The notes beneath the pieces are model-generated. The model was not told the origin of the DNA. It saw only the letters and a list, made by a program, of their open reading frames with translations, and made no database searches. Shown here one piece after another: positions 7,683 through 10,794 of a stretch of DNA of 10,794 nucleotides (positions are counted from its first letter, which is position 1; each line of letters begins with the position of its first letter). Source of the DNA: UBA1444 sp964601085 (GTDB lineage: Bacteria; Bacillota; Negativicutes; UBA1444); contig CAZRLN010000074.1 in the NCBI GenBank assembly GCA_964601085.1, forward strand, positions 1 through 10,794. The letters are read 5' to 3'. A program made the translations under genes and the position numbers.

Positions 7683-8873
7683 TTACTTTACCGTTTCCAC
7701 AATGGACGCCTTGATGCATTCTTCGGTCAGTTCCTGGCCAATGCCGGGGAGGTTCGGGATTTCATACATGCCGTTCTTCGGCAGGTAATCATATTTGCAG
7801 GTCGAAGTGTTCGCTTCCAGCAGTGCGTAGCGGTGCAGCTCATGAATCGCGAAATTGGGGATCGCCGCTTCGAGGTGCAGGGAAGCCGCCGTCATGATCG
7901 GGCCGCCGCACACATGTACCTGGCAGGTCATGTCGTAGACATGGGCCATATCGCAAATTTTCTTGCACTCCGTGATTCCGCCGCAAGTACCCAAATCCGG
8001 CTGAATGACCGACAGGGAGCCATCTTCGAAGAACGGGCGGAAGCCCCAGCGGGTATAAACGCGTTCGCCGGCGGCGATCGGAATGTTCACATTGTCAGCG
8101 ACTTTTTTCATCTGTTTCGGGTTCAGCGGCATGACCGGCTCTTCATAGAAGAACACGCCCAGTTCTTCGATCATTTGGCCGAACTGGATCGCCGAGGTCG
8201 TATCGGTGAGAGCATGGGCTTCGACGATGATGTCCACATCCGGACCGACGGCTTCCCGCATGGCTTTCAGGCGATCATAACCGACCCGCAGAACTTTCTG
8301 GGTCTGAGGCCCGCACAGATTGCGTTTTTTCACATTGCCGAACTCATCCATTTCGTTGACATCGACCTTGATGGAATCATACCCGTCGGCGAGCGCCTGC
8401 AACGCCGCATCGGCGTATTGTTTCGGCTCGACCAGGATCGATTTGGCTTTGGCTTTGCCCCAGCCAAACTGCAGCTGGCTGGCATACGTCCGCACCGAAT
8501 CCCGGCATTTTCCGCCGAGCAACTGATAGACCGGAACATTCAGCGCTTTGCCCTTGATATCCCACAGGGCGATATCGATGGCGCTCATGCCGGCGGAAAC
8601 GACGGTGCCGCCGCCTTGGCCCCAGAATGTTTTCTTCTGCATTTTGTCTCAGATCGCTTCGTTTTGCATCGGGTCCATGCCGATCGTGAGCTTCGCCAAG
8701 TCCTTCGCCATCCCATAGCCGGCGGAAGCGCCGACGCCATAGGCCATGCCGACTTCGCCGTAGCCGCAGATTCCTTCGTCCGTGTTGATTTTCACCACCA
8801 CCGGACGCCATTTGCTGGTCGACGACTGGAGATCATTGGCCACATCGATAATGTCTACGCTGGTAATTTTCAT
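7683..8873 (-). pseudogene. Enolase-superfamily (mandelate racemase/muconate lactonizing type) sugar-acid dehydratase with in-frame TGA
   Basis: Reads as 396 codons, normal for the family, except that codon 75 (8649-8651) is TGA. The local context MQNEAI-stop-DKMQKKTFWGQGGG calls for Trp, so TGG to TGA is the simplest change. The N-terminal capping domain (1 to about 120) is followed by the TIM barrel. Candidate catalytic residues, counting through the TGA, are Lys169/Asp171 (IKVD), metal ligands Glu218, Glu245 (EEP) and Glu270 (AAGER), and acid/base residues His220 (EAH), Asp293 and His320 (QVHVCGGP). The D/E-x-H, E, E, H pattern resembles galactonate dehydratase and relatives, which dehydrate sugar acids to 2-keto-3-deoxy acids. 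GGGGAGG precedes ATG 8873. A downstream ATG at 8642 could give only the headless C-terminal part. Second gene of operon A, 40 nt after the MmgE/PrpD gene. Substrate unknown. Confidence 0.82.
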
Positions 8874-8913
8874 TTGTTTTTCCTCCCCTGTTTTTTTATT
8901 TGGTGGCGTTGAT

Positions 8914-10257
8914 TTACGCCAATTCCTGCATCAGTGACGCAATATCAGTCATTCGTTCCAGATTCAGAACCATTTCCTGAATCCGCAGCGCGGTCGCCGC
9001 ATCCACAGCCGGTACGGCCAAAGAAACGAACTTGTTTTTGAGGCTCTCGTACTGCGGCGCGTCATTGGCTCCTGCCACCTTCTTTTCCAATACCCGGCCA
9101 TCGGTGAATTCGATCCGGACATTGGCGTGTCGCGCCGGGAAAGCCCTGGTCGCCGCCTCATCCTCGACGATGTGGATTTTGCGGGCCAACTCCAGCAATT
9201 CCGGGTCCTGCAACCGGGCCGGAGTAAACTCCTCGAGCGTGACGCTCTTGTAAAGCAAGGCGCAGGCAATGCAATACGGCAGAGAAAATTTAGCTTCGTC
9301 TTCGGTTTGATTTTTCAGCTGCCCGGTCAAGTCTACGGATGTTTTATAGGTGTCAATCCGGATATTGCGGATGTCCGGCGCAGAAATCTCGTTCGCCTGG
9401 ATCAGGCTGAATGTCGCATCCAGCGGCGAATGCGTATGGCCGCAGGAAGAATACATTTTATAGAATGCCGTGTGGGAAAGGAATTCTTTATTGTTGATCT
9501 GTTCCAAAAGCGTCAGCTCGCGATCGGTCGAAGTCGCGGCCACGAATCCTTTTTTGCCCATGATAATGGTATGGGACCCGGTGAATCCGGCCTTCGCCAA
9601 TAACGCGGCCTGAATGCCGCTCTGACAGGCATGGCCGATATTGAGCGGTTTGGCATGCGTGCCGAAAGTTTCCTGCAATCCCGACGCCAAGGTCCCGGCG
9701 ATACCGAGCGCCATCCGCGCCGTCGGCAGGTCCAGCTGCAACAGGGATGTCGCAACTCCATCCGCCGCAAATGCGCCGCAGGTCGAGGTCGTGTGCCAGT
9801 ATTTATAATGCGATGGGCTGACGGCAATACCCAGGCGAATGAGAATCTCATATCCCGCGACCACCGCCGTGATGATTTCCTTGCCGCTCCGGCCCAGATG
9901 TTCCCCCAGAGCAAGCGCCACCGGAACGGTGACCGCGCCGGGATGGGCGACAGCCAAACGGTGTCCGTCGTCGAATTCCACCACATGCCCCGCCACTCCG
10001 TTGACCCAGGCCGCTTGCGACATCGGCAGTTTCATTCCCTGCCGGATCACCGTCGCTTGCGGCGCACCGCTCATTTCCCGGGCAATAGTCGCGGCGACGC
10101 GGGCCGGTTCGGTCCGTGTCCCGGCCAGAGCGCAGCCGATCCAGTCCAAGACCCGAAACTTCGCATCGAACACGACATCCGCCGGCAAATCATCATACCG
10201 AAGCTGGGCGGCAAACGTTGCCATGGCGGTTTCTATTCCTCGATCCGGTTCCCCCAT
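8914..10257 (-). CDS. MmgE/PrpD family protein (2-methylcitrate dehydratase / cis-aconitate decarboxylase / epimerase fold)
   Basis: Cytoplasmic protein of 447 aa, the usual family length. The family includes 2-methylcitrate dehydratase, cis-aconitate decarboxylase and iminodisuccinate epimerase, all acting on di- or tricarboxylic acids. Visible motifs are WVNGVAGHVVEFDDGH (84-99) followed by AHPG with His105, then His155 (YWHTTSTCGAFAAD), Lys203 (THAKPLNIG) and His274/His276 (SSCGHTHSP). These fit the active-site Asp, His, His, Lys, His series of cis-aconitate decarboxylase. ATG at 10257 is chosen over a non-ATG start 11 codons upstream because GAGG lies 7 nt before it. It is the first gene of operon A, about 45 nt after a promoter predicted in the 56-bp palindrome. 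The reaction cannot be assigned; dehydration or epimerisation of a substrate linked to the neighbouring sugar-acid dehydratase and Fe-S hydro-lyase is a reasonable guess. Confidence 0.87.
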   Translation of the reverse strand: MGEPDRGIETAMATFAAQLRYDDLPADVVFDAKFRVLDWIGCALAGTRTEPARVAATIAREMSGAPQATVIRQGMKLPMSQAAWVNGVAGHVVEFDDGHRLAVAHPGAVTVPVALALGEHLGRSGKEIITAVVAGYEILIRLGIAVSPSHYKYWHTTSTCGAFAADGVATSLLQLDLPTARMALGIAGTLASGLQETFGTHAKPLNIGHACQSGIQAALLAKAGFTGSHTIIMGKKGFVAATSTDRELTLLEQINNKEFLSHTAFYKMYSSCGHTHSPLDATFSLIQANEISAPDIRNIRIDTYKTSVDLTGQLKNQTEDEAKFSLPYCIACALLYKSVTLEEFTPARLQDPELLELARKIHIVEDEAATRAFPARHANVRIEFTDGRVLEKKVAGANDAPQYESLKNKFVSLAVPAVDAATALRIQEMVLNLERMTDIASLMQELA

Positions 10258-10306
10258 AAGTTTCCCTCTCTTTCTTTCAACAATTGTCAAAATACTCAGG
10301 ACACTG

Positions 10307-10335
10307 TTGATTATATATTATATATAATATATAAT
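10307..10335 (+). promoter_or_regulatory. Promoter P1 toward the plus-strand GntR gene (half of a symmetric bidirectional promoter)
   Basis: TTGATT (10307-10312), 17-nt spacer, TATAAT (10330-10335). The -10 box is consensus, the -35 matches 4 of 6, and the spacing is ideal for the housekeeping sigma factor. Transcription would start near 10342, inside the right arm of the palindrome. Confidence 0.65.
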
Positions 10336-10338
10336 CAA
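10310..10338 (-). promoter_or_regulatory. Promoter of operon A (mirror half of the bidirectional promoter)
   Basis: By the palindrome's symmetry the minus strand carries the identical TTGATT (10338-10333), 17 nt, TATAAT (10315-10310). A start near 10303 would give a 5' leader of about 46 nt before the MmgE/PrpD start codon. Each -35 box overlaps the opposite -10 box, so polymerase can occupy only one orientation at a time. Confidence 0.65.
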
Positions 10339-10374
10339 CAGTGTCCTGAGATTTATTTTTGCAGAAGGGAGTCT

Positions 10375-10431
10375 ATGTCTCGTAAGAAAACCCCCGTTGA
10401 CATTGCATCCGGCATGTTATATATCTTATAA
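10375..10431 (+). CDS. Possible 18-codon leader ORF before the second GntR gene
   Basis: ATG at 10375 follows AGAAGGGAG at a short spacing (3-4 nt) and runs 18 codons to TAA, giving a small basic-then-hydrophobic peptide (MSRKKTPVDIASGMLYIL). It would lie on a transcript from P1 but not from P2. No family is recognised and nothing confirms that it is translated. The P2 promoter overlaps it, so it may be chance. Confidence 0.2.
   Translation: MSRKKTPVDIASGMLYIL
10397..10425 (+). promoter_or_regulatory. Promoter P2 of the second GntR gene
   Basis: TTGACA (10397-10402, full consensus), 17-nt spacer, TATATC (10420-10425, 4 of 6). Predicted start near 10432, 67 nt before the ATG at 10499. A further TATAAT at 10427-10432 lies too far from this -35 box. 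A 6-bp inverted repeat, GCATGG/CCATGC (10435-10440 and 10467-10472), lies just downstream and might be an operator, but it is weak. Confidence 0.5.
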
Positions 10432-10498
10432 TTAGCATGGCATTGGCGGCTCCCCATCTTGGCGTACCATGCCGACAGAAGGTCTCGAGGTGTATATT

Positions 10499-10794
10499 AT
10501 GTCGATTTCTCCCCTAACCAAATCCGCCTCTGTCTATCAGGAATTGAAACGTAAAATCCTGGACGGTGAATTTGAACCCGGCACCCACCTGATCATCAAA
10601 CAGATTGCCTCCGAATACGGCATCAGCGATATTCCGGTACGCGAGGCGCTGAAAGAGCTGAGTGTGGAGGGGCTGGTCGAAACCATCCCGCATGTCGGTT
10701 CCCGGGTCGCCAGTTTCTCCCAGAAGAACATCAAGGATATGCTGGAAATGCGGGAATGCCTCGAACCGTTCGCGGCGGAACTGGCTGTGGAAAA
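10499..10794 (+). CDS. GntR-family transcriptional regulator, FadR/FCD type, 3' end cut by window
   Basis: First 98 codons of a divergent regulator. The winged helix-turn-helix covers about residues 11-72: VYQELKRKILDGEFEPG, then the recognition region ASEYGISDIPVREALKEL, then the wing HVGSRVASF. The start of an FCD-type effector domain follows (NIKDMLEMRECLEP). The match to GntR/FadR-type DNA-binding domains is clear; the effector class is judged from only about 25 residues. ATG at 10499 has GAGG 8 nt upstream. The frame runs off the right edge. Its divergent position opposite operon A and the shared palindrome suggest that it regulates both itself and operon A. It differs from the operon B regulator, so the two operons may respond to different acids or form a cascade. 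Confidence 0.9.
   Translation, partial: MSISPLTKSASVYQELKRKILDGEFEPGTHLIIKQIASEYGISDIPVREALKELSVEGLVETIPHVGSRVASFSQKNIKDMLEMRECLEPFAAELAVE

Larger units (their letters stand above)
10295..10350. repeat. Perfect 56-bp palindrome between divergent genes
   Basis: Positions 10295-10322 and 10323-10350 are exact reverse complements (28 bp each, no spacer). The bases just outside (10294 and 10351) break the symmetry. Outer arms are mixed sequence (CTCAGGACACTGTTG and its complement); the inner 28 or so bases are only A and T. It sits between operon A and the divergent regulator, and could serve as a regulator-binding site and extrude as a cruciform. T-rich DNA follows it on both sides, so a terminator-like hairpin is also possible, although no gene points into it. 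Confidence 0.95.

Noticed and set aside
8649..8651. Selenocysteine or TGA-as-Trp recoding
   Set aside because: The family residue here is Trp, not Cys; no SECIS-like hairpin is evident right after the TGA, and TGA serves as a normal stop in neighbouring genes.
7833..8912. Plus-strand open frame (359 codons) opposite the enolase-superfamily gene
   Set aside because: Considered because the sense gene is interrupted, but its translation shows no recognisable domain and the sense strand has catalytic motifs on both sides of the TGA.
10295..10350. Palindrome as a bidirectional transcription terminator
   Set aside because: T-rich DNA follows both arms, but both neighbouring genes point away from it and the stem core is pure A/T with full promoter boxes, so a promoter/operator role fits better.
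9631..10431. Plus-strand frame of 266 codons running through the palindrome toward the second regulator
   Set aside because: Most of it is antisense to the MmgE/PrpD gene, and it crosses the promoter palindrome; only its last 18 codons, as a separate small ORF, are worth mention.
10435..10472. GCATGG/CCATGC inverted repeat before the second regulator as an operator or hairpin
   Set aside because: Only 6 bp with a 26-nt gap; can occur by chance. Mentioned only with promoter P2.
1..10794. CRISPR arrays, tRNA/rRNA genes, insertion sequences, phage genes
   Set aside because: No repeat-spacer pattern, no cloverleaf or rRNA-like segment, and no transposase, integrase or phage proteins were seen on either strand.

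Overview
The window holds two consecutive catabolic operons on the minus strand plus the start of a plus-strand regulator at the right edge. Strong purine-rich Shine-Dalgarno sites (AAGGAGG, GGGGAGG type), short gene spacings, an oxygen-sensitive class I Fe-S hydro-lyase and a DcuC-type dicarboxylate carrier suggest an anaerobic or fermentative bacterium of moderately high GC. An anaerobic Bacillota such as a Negativicutes member, or a gut anaerobe like Lentisphaerota, would fit. This placement is inference; no marker gene is present.

Right part (10257 down to 4788, minus strand), operon A: MmgE/PrpD family protein, then an enolase-superfamily (mandelate racemase type) sugar-acid dehydratase, then the alpha and beta subunits of a class I fumarase / L-tartrate dehydratase, then a DcuC-family C4-dicarboxylate transporter. 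It ends at a strong intrinsic terminator (4697-4745). Two genes are interrupted as read: the dehydratase has an in-frame TGA where the family carries Trp, and the transporter has a 1-nt frameshift. Both may be real decay or sequence errors.

Left part (4465 down to the left edge), operon B: a GntR/FCD regulator, a zinc-dependent medium-chain dehydrogenase, a two-subunit (split) transketolase and tartronate semialdehyde reductase (GarR, cut by the window edge). Genes are coupled by overlaps or very short gaps. A candidate promoter and operator lie in the 322-nt gap before the regulator. The gene set suggests oxidation of a sugar acid or polyol to a ketose-like compound, ketol transfer by transketolase, and reduction of a semialdehyde acid to glycerate.

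At 10258-10498, between operon A and a second, divergent GntR/FCD regulator (10499 to the edge), lies a perfect 56-bp palindrome. Its AT-rich core contains the same promoter (TTGATT, 17 nt, TATAAT) on both strands, so it looks like a symmetric bidirectional promoter for both transcription units. A further promoter and a possible 18-codon leader ORF precede the second regulator.

Both operons are headed by or face an FCD-type GntR protein, a class that usually senses small organic acids. This agrees with the sugar-acid/dicarboxylate theme.
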